Counted from the first letter of the stretch, positions 1 to 8,210 are shown. The stretch: DNA of 64,000 bases from Streptomyces sp. NRRL F-5727 (GCF_000719555.1 NZ_JOGX01000014.1:1-64000), one strand, 5' to 3'. Notes: generated from the letters alone by a model not told the origin. Numbers and translations: made by a program.

Positions 1-17
1 CCCCGCCCCTGCCGACC

Positions 18-1457
18 GTGCCCCGCCCCCGGCCCCCCGAGCCGGCTCCGGGCCCCGGTCCCGGGGCAGGGCCCGAGACGGCGACCGACACCGCGGCCCA
101 CACCGCGACCGACCCCACGACCGGTGTCGCCGCCGACCCGCTCGACGAACTCGCCGTCCGGCTCGACGCGTTCGTCGCCGCGGCCGTCCACCCGGACGAG
201 ATCGCCGCGCTCCTCGAATCCGACGGCATGACCGACGACCACATCCGGCTCACCTACGGGCGGAACGATTCCTTCGCGCTCGCCGAGGACCTGTACGCGC
301 GCGTGCGCAGGCGCCACCCCGACCCGCCCCGGAAGGCCCCCGGCGCCCCCGGCTGGTCCGAAGGGCTCGGCGGCTGCCTGCTGCGCGGGCTCGTCTTCGC
401 CCTCCCCGGCCTCGCCTACGTCCTGGCCGGACCCCTGCTCGCCGGAGCCCACGGGCGGTACGGGCTCCCCGCCGGCACCGTCCCGCTGCTCGCCGGCGCC
501 GTCACCGGCTGGGTGTGGAACCAGGCCCTCTCCCACCGCGCCTACACCTGGCTCGGCCTCGGCGACCGGCCCGCCGCCGCCCGCGCCCTGCTCACCGGCG
601 CCCCGGCCGGCGCGCTCGCCGGCACCGCCGTCGCCCTCGCCGCCGCCCGTGACGGCGAACTGCCCGCCGCCGTCTTCGCCGCCGGGCAGTCCCTCTACCT
701 CGCCGCCGCCACCGTCCTCCTCGTCCTCGGCCGCGAACGGGCCCTGCTCGTCGCCCTGCTGCCGCTCCTCGGCGCCCTCCCCGCCCTCCGCTGGGACCTG
801 CCCGACCCGCTGCGCGCCGGCCTGCCCGCCGTCTCGCTCACCGCCGCCTGCCTGATCGCCGCCCGGGCGCTGCGCCCCGGCACCGCGCGCGGCGCCGCCG
901 GACGGGGCGGACCGCCGCTCGCGGCCTCCGTCCCGTACGGCCTCTTCGGCCTCGGCAGCGGGGTCCTCGTGCTCCACGCGGGGCTCGGCGACTCCCTGGC
1001 CACCGGCACCGGCGCGGTCATCGCGCTCACTCTCTCCATGGGGCCCGCCGAATGGCTGCTGCTCCGCTTCCGCGGCGGCAGCCTCGCCCGGCTGCGGACC
1101 CTCACCACCGCCCGCGCCTTCCGCCGGGCGGTCACCGGCACCCTCGTCCTCTGCCTCGGCGGCTATCTGACCGCGCTGCTCGCCCTCACCGTCACCGCGA
1201 CGCTGCTCTGGCCCGGTACCCCGTGGCCGGACCTGGACCGGCTGCTCGCCCTCCTGCTCATCGGCACCGTGCTCTGGCTGGGGCTGCTTCTCCAGGCGTT
1301 CGGCGCCGTGCTCGGCGCGGCGGCCGTCTGCCTGCTCGCCGCCGCCGCGCAGACCCTCGAACCGGCGGCGGGCCCGCTCGCCGCCGGGGGAGCGGCGGCC
1401 GTGCTGGCCGTCGTCAGCCATGTTCTGCTGGTACGACCGACCGCCCACCGCCTCTAG
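18..1457 (+). CDS. Multi-spanning membrane protein, unknown function
   Basis: A 479-residue protein if the GTG at 18 is used; the true start could lie upstream of the window. Residues 1-45 are rich in Pro/Ala/Thr and look disordered. Residues about 50-100 form a soluble helical part (HPDEIAALLES, TYGRNDSFALAEDLYARV) and from about 120 to the end there are roughly ten to twelve Ala/Leu-rich membrane segments. I do not recognise the family from sequence. It ends 13 bp before a spherulin-4 gene and a GH114 gene on the same strand, so a role in export or assembly of a galactosamine polymer, analogous to PelG, is inferred from context only. Confidence 0.75.
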   Translation: MPRPRPPEPAPGPGPGAGPETATDTAAHTATDPTTGVAADPLDELAVRLDAFVAAAVHPDEIAALLESDGMTDDHIRLTYGRNDSFALAEDLYARVRRRHPDPPRKAPGAPGWSEGLGGCLLRGLVFALPGLAYVLAGPLLAGAHGRYGLPAGTVPLLAGAVTGWVWNQALSHRAYTWLGLGDRPAAARALLTGAPAGALAGTAVALAAARDGELPAAVFAAGQSLYLAAATVLLVLGRERALLVALLPLLGALPALRWDLPDPLRAGLPAVSLTAACLIAARALRPGTARGAAGRGGPPLAASVPYGLFGLGSGVLVLHAGLGDSLATGTGAVIALTLSMGPAEWLLLRFRGGSLARLRTLTTARAFRRAVTGTLVLCLGGYLTALLALTVTATLLWPGTPWPDLDRLLALLLIGTVLWLGLLLQAFGAVLGAAAVCLLAAAAQTLEPAAGPLAAGGAAAVLAVVSHVLLVRPTAHRL

Positions 1458-1470
1458 AAGGACACCGCGC

Positions 1471-2091
1471 GTGAAACGTTCCCTCCTGGTGCCGTTCTAC
1501 GAGCACCCCACCGACCGCCCCGAGGGCTGGGCGGCCCTGGTCGCGGCCGCGCCGGCGCTGTACGGCGTGGTCCTCAACCCGGCGAACGGCGCCGGCCAGG
1601 CCCCCGACCCGGCCTTCGCCGAGGCCGCCGACCGGCTGCGCGCCGCCGGGGTGCGGATCCTCGGGTACGCGGACACCGCCTACGGCCGCCGCCCGCACGC
1701 GAAGGTCGTCGCCGACCTGCTCCGCCACCGCGACTGGTACGGCGCCGACGGCGCCTTCCTCGACCAGGTGGCGACCGCGCCCGAGGCGCTGCCGCACTAC
1801 CGGCGGCTCGCCGTCGCCGCCCGCGCCGCCGGGGCCGCCACCCTGGTCCTCAACCACGGCACCCGACCCGACGAGGGGTACGCCGAACTGGCCGACCTGC
1901 TCGTCACCTTCGAGGGCCCCTGGGACACCTACCGCACCCTCGACCTGCCGGCCGCCCCGCACCACTGCCACCTGGTCTACGCGGCCCCGCCCGGCTTCCG
2001 CCCCGCGACCGCGGTCCACTGCGCGGTCCCCGGGACCGGCGCCCACCCCTGGGGCACCCTGCCGCACGGCCTCCCGGAGCCCGCCCGATGA
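1471..2091 (+). CDS. Spherulation-specific family 4 (GH135-like) protein
   Basis: A 206-residue TIM-barrel-type protein. The GTG at 1471 is chosen over an upstream in-frame ATG at 1420, which would overlap the preceding gene; an AGAAGGA site lies 8-14 bp upstream of the GTG. Family landmarks visible are an LVPFYEHP start, VLNPANG, GYADTAYG, GAFLDQV, VLNHGTRPDEG and LLVTFEGPW, the order seen in spherulin-4/Sph3 proteins (GH135), which cleave galactosamine-containing polysaccharide in Aspergillus. There is no signal peptide, so it may act in the cytoplasm or leave by another route. Its stop overlaps the start of the GH114 gene (ATGA), implying translational coupling. Confidence 0.85.
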   Translation: MKRSLLVPFYEHPTDRPEGWAALVAAAPALYGVVLNPANGAGQAPDPAFAEAADRLRAAGVRILGYADTAYGRRPHAKVVADLLRHRDWYGADGAFLDQVATAPEALPHYRRLAVAARAAGAATLVLNHGTRPDEGYAELADLLVTFEGPWDTYRTLDLPAAPHHCHLVYAAPPGFRPATAVHCAVPGTGAHPWGTLPHGLPEPAR

Positions 2092-2882
2092 GACGTCTGC
2101 CGCTCCTCCTCGCGGGGCTGCTGCTCCTGGTCACCGCCTGCACCGCGGGCCCCGCACCCGACCCCGACCCCGAGTCCGGGGGCGGCCGCTGGCGCCCGAC
2201 GGCCGGCCTGGCCTGGCAGTGGCAGCTCAGCGGGAAGCTCGACCCGACCGTCGACGTGCCCGTGTACGACATCGACGGCTTCGACCACCCGGCCGCGACC
2301 GTCGCGGACCTGCACCGCCGCGGCCGGAAGGTGATCTGCTACCTCTCCACCGGCGCCTGGGAGGAGTTCCGCCCCGACGCCGGCCGCTTCCCGAAGTCCG
2401 TCCTCGGCAGGGGCAACGGCTGGGCCGGCGAACGCTGGCTCGACATCCGCCGCACCGACGTCCTCGAACCGCTGATGGCGGAGCGCATCGACATGTGCCG
2501 CGCCAAGGGCTTCGACGCCGTCGAACCCGACAACATGGACGGCTACCGCAACCGCACCGGCTTCCCCCTCACCGCCGCCGACCAGCTCGCCTACAACCGC
2601 CTGATCGCCCGCCTCGCCCACGACCGCGGCCTCGCCGTCGGGCTCAAGAACGACCTCGACCAGATCCCCCAGCTCCTCGCCGACTTCGACTTCGCGGTCA
2701 ACGAGCAGTGCGCCCAGTACGACGAGTGCCACCGCCTGTCCCCCTTCATCGCCGCGGACAAGCCGGTCTTCCACGCCGAGTACGAACTTTCTCCCGCCGA
2801 CTTCTGCCCCGAGACCCGGGAACTGGGCCTCAGCTCCCTGCGCAAGCGATACGACCTCGACGCCTGGCGCCAAGCCTGCTGA
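2088..2882 (+). CDS. Endo-alpha-1,4-polygalactosaminidase (GH114) lipoprotein
   Basis: A 264-residue secreted lipoprotein: Arg-rich start, Leu-rich core and lipobox VTAC with Cys18 as the predicted lipidated residue. The mature part has GH114 hallmarks: WQWQLSGKLD, VYDIDGFDH, KVICYLSTGAWEEF, DAVEPDNMDGY, VGLKNDLDQ, NEQCAQYDEC and FHAEYE. The Asp of DIDGFD and the Glu of EPDN are the likely acidic active-site residues by family analogy. GH114 enzymes hydrolyse alpha-1,4-linked galactosamine polymers. It is coupled by a 4-base overlap to the GH135-like gene and ends 7 bp before the convergent cobS, with no terminator hairpin between them. Confidence 0.9.
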   Translation: MRRLPLLLAGLLLLVTACTAGPAPDPDPESGGGRWRPTAGLAWQWQLSGKLDPTVDVPVYDIDGFDHPAATVADLHRRGRKVICYLSTGAWEEFRPDAGRFPKSVLGRGNGWAGERWLDIRRTDVLEPLMAERIDMCRAKGFDAVEPDNMDGYRNRTGFPLTAADQLAYNRLIARLAHDRGLAVGLKNDLDQIPQLLADFDFAVNEQCAQYDECHRLSPFIAADKPVFHAEYELSPADFCPETRELGLSSLRKRYDLDAWRQAC

Positions 2883-2889
2883 CGCCCCT

Positions 2890-3654
2890 TCAGCCCAGCG
2901 TCAGCGCCGCCAGGGTCACCGTGGCCGCCGTCTCCTCGACCGCTCCGAAGACGTCGCCGGTCACGCCGCCGAAGCGGCGGACGCAGCGGCGCAGCAGGAG
3001 GGCGGCGGCGGCCAGGCCCGCGCCCGCGGCGAGGACGCCCCGGACGGCGTCGGACGGGGAGAGGAGCAGGCCCGTGCCGGCGGCGAGGAGGAGGACGGCG
3101 GCGGTGCAGAGGGTCGCCGCGCGGACCGGCACCGTGGCGGCGACGATCGCGCCGAGCCCCTCCGGCCGGGCGGCCGGGACGCCGTGCCGGGAGGCGTGGG
3201 TGAGGGCCAGCCGGGCGACCGTGGCGGCCAGGACGACGGCGACCGCGCCGTGCGCCCAGCCCTCCCCGTACAGCTCGTACACGGCGGCGACCTGCGCGAG
3301 CAGGGCGAGGACCAGGGTGATGACGCCGAACGGGCCGATGTCGGACTGCTTCATGATGCGCAGCGCGTCCTCGGCCGGCTTGGCGCTGCCGAGGCCGTCG
3401 GCGGTGTCGGCGAGGCCGTCGAGGTGGAGGCCGCGGGTGAGCAGCGCGGGGACGGCGACGGTGACGACGGCGGCGAGCAGCGGCCCGGAGCCGAGCGGCA
3501 GGAGCACCCCGCCGGCCGCGGCGGCGACGAGGCCGACGACGAGTCCGGCGGCCGGGGCGCAGAGCATGCCGGCGCGCGCCGCGTCCCGGTCCCAGCGGGT
3601 GATGCGGGCGGGGAACACGGTGAGGGTCCCGAAGGCGAAACGCAGGCCGTCCAT
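2890..3654 (-). CDS. cobS: Adenosylcobinamide-GDP ribazoletransferase
   Basis: A 254-residue polytopic membrane enzyme that joins adenosylcobinamide-GDP to alpha-ribazole (or its phosphate) in the last step of nucleotide-loop assembly of adenosylcobalamin. The family signatures are present: HLDGLADTADGLG at about 76-88, MKQSDIGPFGV near 100-110, and GGVTGDVFGA close to the C-terminus. Length is typical (about 250). The other late genes, cobT and cobU, lie 3.4 kb further on the same strand, separated by membrane-protein genes. Its start faces a divergent membrane-protein gene over a 77-bp spacer with an 8-bp inverted repeat. No cobalamin riboswitch is visible. Confidence 0.93.
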   Translation of the reverse strand: MDGLRFAFGTLTVFPARITRWDRDAARAGMLCAPAAGLVVGLVAAAAGGVLLPLGSGPLLAAVVTVAVPALLTRGLHLDGLADTADGLGSAKPAEDALRIMKQSDIGPFGVITLVLALLAQVAAVYELYGEGWAHGAVAVVLAATVARLALTHASRHGVPAARPEGLGAIVAATVPVRAATLCTAAVLLLAAGTGLLLSPSDAVRGVLAAGAGLAAAALLLRRCVRRFGGVTGDVFGAVEETAATVTLAALTLG

Positions 3655-3681
3655 CCGGGCAGGGTAATCGCCGGGACCGGA

Positions 3682-3710
3682 CGGTAGATTGCGCGTATCC
3701 GTATCTACCG
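3682..3710. promoter_or_regulatory. Inverted repeat in divergent cobS promoter region
   Basis: Perfect 8-bp arms CGGTAGAT (3682-3689) and ATCTACCG (3703-3710) are separated by 13 bp, in the 77-bp gap between the divergent starts of cobS and the 3732 gene. This could be a regulator-binding site controlling both. No regulator gene is adjacent, so the factor is unknown. Confidence 0.35.
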
Positions 3711-3731
3711 GGCATAGCGGAACGGGGTGGC

Positions 3732-4496
3732 ATGGGTCACTGGTTCTCCCGCAACATCCTGGAGCCGGGCAAGCTCCCGATGCTCCTCGCGCTGACCTCG
3801 TTCGTCCTCACGTTCCTGGTCACCCGCACCGTCACCCGGCTCATCCGCGCCGGCAAGGGACCTTTCGGGAACGTCTCCTCCGGCGGGGTGCACATCCATC
3901 ACGTCGTGCCCGGCGTGGTCCTCACCGTGCTCGGCGGTTTCGGCGCGGTCGCCAGCGGACGGCACGGTTTCGGCGCGGCCGCCTTCGCCGTCGTCTTCGG
4001 GGTCGGCGCGGGACTCGTCCTGGACGAGTTCGCGCTCATCCTCCATCTGGACGACGTGTACTGGTCGGAGGAGGGCCGGAAGAGCGTCGAGGTCGTCGTC
4101 CTCACCGCCGCCCTGATGCTGCTGCCCCTCAGCGGCTTCTCCCCGCTGGGCGTCGACGACGTCACCGAGGAGGAGCGGCAGGACCGGGTGAGCTTCCTCC
4201 TCACCCTCGTGCTGAACTTCCTCTTCATCCTGGTCACCCTGGTCAAGGGCAAGCTGCGGTTGGCGCTGATCGGCGTCTTCGTGCCCTTCGTGGCGATCGT
4301 CGGCGCCCTCCGGCTGGCCCGCCCCGGCTCCTGGTGGTGGCGGCACTTCTACGGCCGCCGGGAGCGCGCACGCGCGCGTGGCACGGTGCGCGCCTACCGG
4401 CACGACAAGCGGTGGACCCGGGTGCGGCGGCGGGTTCAGGACCTGATCGGCGGCTTCCAGGAGCGCGTGCCCGGCCGGGGCTCCACCCCGTCCTGA
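3732..4496 (+). CDS. Integral membrane protein with HIHH and DEFALILHLDD motifs
   Basis: A 254-residue protein with about six membrane segments and a basic C-terminal tail (RRERARARG to the end). Not recognised to a named family. Two polar motifs stand out beside or inside membrane segments: VHIHHVVPG at about 54-62 and VLDEFALILHLDDVYW at about 97-112. Clustered His, Asp and Glu in a membrane protein suggest metal binding or hydrolase chemistry, but that is inference. It is divergent from cobS and overlaps the 3' end of the convergent rhomboid-like gene by 61 bp, an unusually long tail-to-tail overlap. Confidence 0.8.
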   Translation: MGHWFSRNILEPGKLPMLLALTSFVLTFLVTRTVTRLIRAGKGPFGNVSSGGVHIHHVVPGVVLTVLGGFGAVASGRHGFGAAAFAVVFGVGAGLVLDEFALILHLDDVYWSEEGRKSVEVVVLTAALMLLPLSGFSPLGVDDVTEEERQDRVSFLLTLVLNFLFILVTLVKGKLRLALIGVFVPFVAIVGALRLARPGSWWWRHFYGRRERARARGTVRAYRHDKRWTRVRRRVQDLIGGFQERVPGRGSTPS

Positions 4497-5185
4497 CCGC
4501 GCTCCCGCCACATCAGGACGCCGATCAGCACCAGGACGCCCGCGATGGCCGCCAGATGCTCCTTGCCCGCGAGGTTCGGCTTGACGACCACCTCGGCCAC
4601 CATCGCCACGACGACGGCCGCGCCCGTCCAGTACGCCCGCTGCCGCCAGCAGACGTAGACGGCCAGGCCGACCACCGCCGCCGACGGCCCGGTGTCCACC
4701 ACCTGCGCGTCGGAGGCGGGCAGGCCGAGGGGCGTGCCGGGGCCGAGGGCGATGCCCACGCGCGCGTACAGGGTGCCGCAGAGGGTCGCCAGATAGGCGA
4801 TCCCGAGCGTCCGCCACCGCCCCAGGCAGAGCTCGGCGATCCCGAAGACCAGCAGGACCTGGGCGAGCGCACCCCAGACCGGCAGGTCGAGCGCGGGGAC
4901 GAACAGCGACAGCGGGGTACGCAGCAGGGCGAGCCACAGCGGGTCCTCGGCCCGCACCGCCCCGATCGCCTGCACCGGCCCGTAGCCCCACTCCTGGTTC
5001 TGGACGAACTGGAAGAGCGCGGTGAGACCGACCGCCGACAGCGTCAGCGGCACCGCCCTCCCCCAAGCTCTCGGCTTCGCCCGAGCGGGGAGGTGTCCCC
5101 GTCGACGCCCCGTCAGCTCCCGGCGTACCGTGCCGGCGAGCGGGCCCCACTCGCGCCGGGCGAAGCGGCGGACCGCCCCGCTCAA
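4436..5185 (-). CDS. Rhomboid-like membrane protein
   Basis: A 249-residue protein starting with TTG at 5185, which overlaps the TGA of the lysyltransferase gene (TTGA), so it is probably made by translational coupling. After a basic amphipathic N-terminus there are about six membrane segments. The residues DTGPSAAVVG (about 150) and GKEHLAAIAG (about 220) match the positions of the rhomboid catalytic Ser and His, though the Ser motif is GPSA rather than GASG, so activity is uncertain. Codons about 25-42 contain a hairpin repeat typical of Streptomyces intergenic DNA. The 3' end overlaps the opposite-strand gene by 61 bp. Confidence 0.75.
   Translation of the reverse strand: MSGAVRRFARREWGPLAGTVRRELTGRRRGHLPARAKPRAWGRAVPLTLSAVGLTALFQFVQNQEWGYGPVQAIGAVRAEDPLWLALLRTPLSLFVPALDLPVWGALAQVLLVFGIAELCLGRWRTLGIAYLATLCGTLYARVGIALGPGTPLGLPASDAQVVDTGPSAAVVGLAVYVCWRQRAYWTGAAVVVAMVAEVVVKPNLAGKEHLAAIAGVLVLIGVLMWRERGQDGVEPRPGTRSWKPPIRS
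5057..5093. repeat. REP-like hairpin element inside a coding region
   Basis: Outer arms CCTCCCC (5057-5063) and GGGGAGG (5087-5093) enclose an inner stem CTCGG/CCGAG around a short GCTTCG-containing loop. The string with AAGCTCTCGGCTTCGCCC is of a kind I know as a frequent Streptomyces intergenic repeat. Here it is read as codons of the rhomboid-like protein's N-terminal cytoplasmic part. Confidence 0.5.
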
Positions 5186-6942
5186 CGCCCGCCCGCCAGG
5201 TGCTTGCGGTGCAGCCACTTCGGCAGCCCGGGGGCCTCCAGGAAGCCCTCGGCACGGCCGGCGGCGATGCCGATGCGCGGCAGGTCGGCGCTCTTCTCGA
5301 AGAGCATGAAGCGGGGCTCCCAGATCGGTCGGTACTTGGCGTTGGCGCGGTACAGCGACTCGATCTGCCACCAGCGGGAGAAGAAGCTGAGCAGCGAGCG
5401 CCACAGCCTCAGCACCGGTCCGGCGCCGAGCTTCGAGCCGCGTTCGAAGACGGACCGGAACATCGCGAAGTTCAGCGAGACCTGAGTGATCCCGATCTCC
5501 TTCGCCCGCTGGAGGAGCTCGATCACCATGAACTCCATCAGCCCGTTCTCGGAGTCGCGGTCCCGCCGCATCAGGTCGAGCGAGAGCCCCTTCGGCCCCC
5601 ACGGCACGAAGGAGAGCAGCGCCCGCAGCTCGCCCGTGCCGTCGGTGCACTCCAGCATCACGCACTGCCCGTCGCGCGGGTCCCCGAGCCGCCCGAGCGC
5701 CATCGAGAAGCCGCGCTCGGTGGCCCCGTCCCGCCAGTCGTCCGCCTTCCGCAGCAGCTCGGCCATCTCCTCCGCCGGGATGGTCTCGTGCCGCCGGATC
5801 CGCACCTCGTACCCGGCCCGCCTGACCCGGTTGAACGCCTGCCGGACCGTTCGCATGGCCCGCCCGTCGAGCGTGAACTCGTCGGTCTCCACGATCGCCT
5901 CGTCGCCCAGCTCCAGGGCGTCCAGGCCGTGCCGGGCGTAGATCACCCCGGCCTCCTCGCTCGCGCCCATGACGGCCGGGATCCAGCCGTGCTCCCGCGC
6001 CTCGGCGAGCCACGGCTCGATCGCCCCCGGCCACGCCTCGGGGTCGCCGATCGGGTCGCCGGAGGCGAGCGAGACCCCGCCCACCACCCGGTAGGCGACG
6101 GCGGCCTTCTCGCTCGGCGACCAGACCACGCTCTTCTCGCGGCGCAGCGCGAAGTAGCCCAGCGAGTCGCGCTCCCCGTGCTTGTCGAGCAGCGCCCGCA
6201 GCCGCTCCTCGTCCTCCTCGGTCAGCGGGTCCACCGCCCGGCGGGAGCGGAAGGCGGCGAAGAGCACCGCGAAGAGCAGCAGCGTGGACATCACGTTGAT
6301 GACCACGTCGACCCAGCCCGGGGTGGTGATCGTGGGGAAGCGCGAGTCGTCGGTGGCCAGCGTGACCAGCCGCATCACGCCGTACCGCCACCGCTCCAGG
6401 AAGGTGGAGTGCCCGGCGGCCGTGTTGGTGACGGTGACCAGGAGCGCGGCGAGCAGCGAGGTGACCAGCAGACCGCCGACCGCGACCAGCGCGGCCAGCA
6501 GCGGGTTGGAGCGGTCGCCCTTCGCGTAGAACTCCTTGCGGCCGAGCAGCAGGGCGGCGAAGAAGGCGGCGGTCAGGGCCAGCGACACCCAGTTCTGGGC
6601 GTGCTCCCGGATCTCCGGGAAGAGCATCACCAGCGCGAACAGCAGCAGGAAGAGGCCGCTCAGCACCGTGTTGAGGATCCAGGCGGCCCGCTTGCGGCGG
6701 CGCATGGTGATCGCCAGGAAGAGCGTGAAGACGCCGGAGGCGAAGCCCGCCGTCAGCATGTACGGCGTGAAGAAGTCGTCCTCGTTGTGCCGCCGCAGGT
6801 CCTGCCCGAAGGAGACCCACACGGCACTCAGGAAATTGATGAACGTGACGACGCGGAGGTACCAGACGGCGAACGCGGCGCTCCGCCGCGAGCGGTCGGT
6901 GCCCCGGGGCGTTCCTTCGGCGGACAAACGGACCTCTCCCAT
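5182..6942 (-). CDS. Phosphatidylglycerol lysyltransferase domain (DUF2156) membrane protein
   Basis: A 586-residue protein related to the synthase half of MprF/LysX. Residues 25-240 carry about six membrane segments starting at FAVWYLRVVTFINFLSAVWVSFG; residues about 290-560 form the GNAT-like DUF2156 domain with VVWSPSEKAAVAYRVVGG, LASGDPIGDPEAW, FTLDGRAMRTVRQAFNRV and GLMEFMVIELLQRAKE. Members transfer Lys (or another amino acid) from charged tRNA to phosphatidylglycerol, which lowers surface negative charge and sensitivity to cationic peptides. The downstream rhomboid-like gene overlaps it by 4 bases. The full MprF flippase half is not evident, so it may need a separate flippase. Substrate amino acid cannot be read from sequence. 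Confidence 0.85.
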   Translation of the reverse strand: MGEVRLSAEGTPRGTDRSRRSAAFAVWYLRVVTFINFLSAVWVSFGQDLRRHNEDDFFTPYMLTAGFASGVFTLFLAITMRRRKRAAWILNTVLSGLFLLLFALVMLFPEIREHAQNWVSLALTAAFFAALLLGRKEFYAKGDRSNPLLAALVAVGGLLVTSLLAALLVTVTNTAAGHSTFLERWRYGVMRLVTLATDDSRFPTITTPGWVDVVINVMSTLLLFAVLFAAFRSRRAVDPLTEEDEERLRALLDKHGERDSLGYFALRREKSVVWSPSEKAAVAYRVVGGVSLASGDPIGDPEAWPGAIEPWLAEAREHGWIPAVMGASEEAGVIYARHGLDALELGDEAIVETDEFTLDGRAMRTVRQAFNRVRRAGYEVRIRRHETIPAEEMAELLRKADDWRDGATERGFSMALGRLGDPRDGQCVMLECTDGTGELRALLSFVPWGPKGLSLDLMRRDRDSENGLMEFMVIELLQRAKEIGITQVSLNFAMFRSVFERGSKLGAGPVLRLWRSLLSFFSRWWQIESLYRANAKYRPIWEPRFMLFEKSADLPRIGIAAGRAEGFLEAPGLPKWLHRKHLAGGR

Positions 6943-6983
6943 GAAAAGCGATCATATGGGGCACCGCTTCCCGTGCGGCGACG

Positions 6984-7024
6984 CCGGAGGCGGCCACCCG
7001 CGCGTCGCGGGCGGCCGCCTCCGG
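6984..7024 (-). terminator. Hairpin downstream of cobT
   Basis: Outer 12-bp arms CCGGAGGCGGCC and GGCCGCCTCCGG plus inner CCCGCG/CGCGGG, lying between the cobT stop and the lysyltransferase start on the same strand. No T-run follows, as is common in Streptomyces terminators. Confidence 0.6.
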
Positions 7025-7053
7025 GCCTCTCACCGATGGAGTGCGCCGTCCCC

Positions 7054-8151
7054 TCAGACCGCCTCGGCCGAGACGGGCTCCTCCGGAGTGGTCGGCTCCG
7101 GACGTTCGGGCAGCTCGGCGGCGAGGGCCGCCGCGGCCCGGACGAGGGGAAGCGCGAGCAGTGCCCCGGTTCCCTCACCCACCAGGACGCCCTGGTCGAG
7201 CAGGGGGTTGAGTGCCATCCGGTCCAGCGCCTTCGCCTGCGCCGGCTCGCCGGACACCTGACCCGCCAGCCACCAGTCCGGCGCCCGGAACGCCGCCCGC
7301 TGCGCCACCAGCGCACAGGCCGCGCCCACCACACCGTCCAGGATCACCGGCATCCGCCGCACCGCCGCCTGGAGCAGGAAGCCGGTCGTCGCCGCCAGAT
7401 CCGCCCCGCCGACCGCGCCGAGCAGCGCCAGCTGGTCGCCGAGGACCGGCCGCGCCCGCCGCAGCGCGTCCCGGATCGCCGCGCACTTGCGCATCCACGC
7501 CAGGTCGTCGATGCCCGCGCCGCCGCGCCCGGTCACCACCGAGGCGTCCGTCCCGCACAGCGCCGCGATCAGCGTCGACGCCGGGGTCGTGCCGCCCACG
7601 CTCAGATCGCCGAGCACCACCAGATCGGTGCCCGAGTCGGCCTCCTCGTCGGCGATCGCCATCCCGAGCCGCACCGCCGCCTCGGTCTCCTCCGGCGTCA
7701 GCGCGTCCTCGACGTCGATCCGGCCGCTGCCGCGCCGCACCCGGTGCCGGGTCACCGCCTCCGGCAGCAGCTCCGGGTCGCAGTCCAGGCCCGCGTCCAC
7801 CACCCGCACCGGCACGTCCATCGAGCGGGCCAGCACGGCGAGCGGGCTCGCCCCGTCGAGGAGCTCCCGCACCAGGACGTGGGCGGTGCCGGCCGCGCGG
7901 CCCGACACGTCCTGCGCGGCGATGCCGTGGTCACCGGCGAAGACGACCACCTTCGGCTGCTCGATCGCCCGCACCCGCACCGCCGACTGGGCCGCGGACA
8001 GCCACTCGCCCAGCTCGTCGAGGCGGCCGAGCGCGCCCGGGCGGACGGCGAGCCGCTCCCGGCGCTCCTCGGCGTCACGCCGGATCCCGCCGTCGGGGCG
8101 CTCGATCAGATCGGAGAAGTCGTCGAGGTTCAGGGGCTGCAGAGGGTCCAT
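7054..8151 (-). CDS. cobT: Nicotinate-nucleotide-dimethylbenzimidazole phosphoribosyltransferase
   Basis: A 365-residue enzyme that makes alpha-ribazole phosphate, the lower-ligand nucleotide of cobalamin, from dimethylbenzimidazole and nicotinate mononucleotide. ATG at 8151 is preferred to the upstream in-frame start at 8190 because AAGGCGG lies 9 bp before it. Signatures: VVFAGDHGIAAQDVSGR, VVLGDLSVGGTTPAS, GGAGIDDLAWMRKCAAI, and LVGEGTGALLALP near the C-terminus, whose Glu matches the family's catalytic base. It follows cobU by 59 bp on the same strand, consistent with co-transcription; CobU and CobT supply the two substrates of CobS. Confidence 0.93.
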   Translation of the reverse strand: MDPLQPLNLDDFSDLIERPDGGIRRDAEERRERLAVRPGALGRLDELGEWLSAAQSAVRVRAIEQPKVVVFAGDHGIAAQDVSGRAAGTAHVLVRELLDGASPLAVLARSMDVPVRVVDAGLDCDPELLPEAVTRHRVRRGSGRIDVEDALTPEETEAAVRLGMAIADEEADSGTDLVVLGDLSVGGTTPASTLIAALCGTDASVVTGRGGAGIDDLAWMRKCAAIRDALRRARPVLGDQLALLGAVGGADLAATTGFLLQAAVRRMPVILDGVVGAACALVAQRAAFRAPDWWLAGQVSGEPAQAKALDRMALNPLLDQGVLVGEGTGALLALPLVRAAAALAAELPERPEPTTPEEPVSAEAV

Positions 8152-8210
8152 CGGGGGTTTCCGCCTTGTGACATCAGCGAGGTTCGGCACGGGCCATCGG
8201 GATCAGCACC

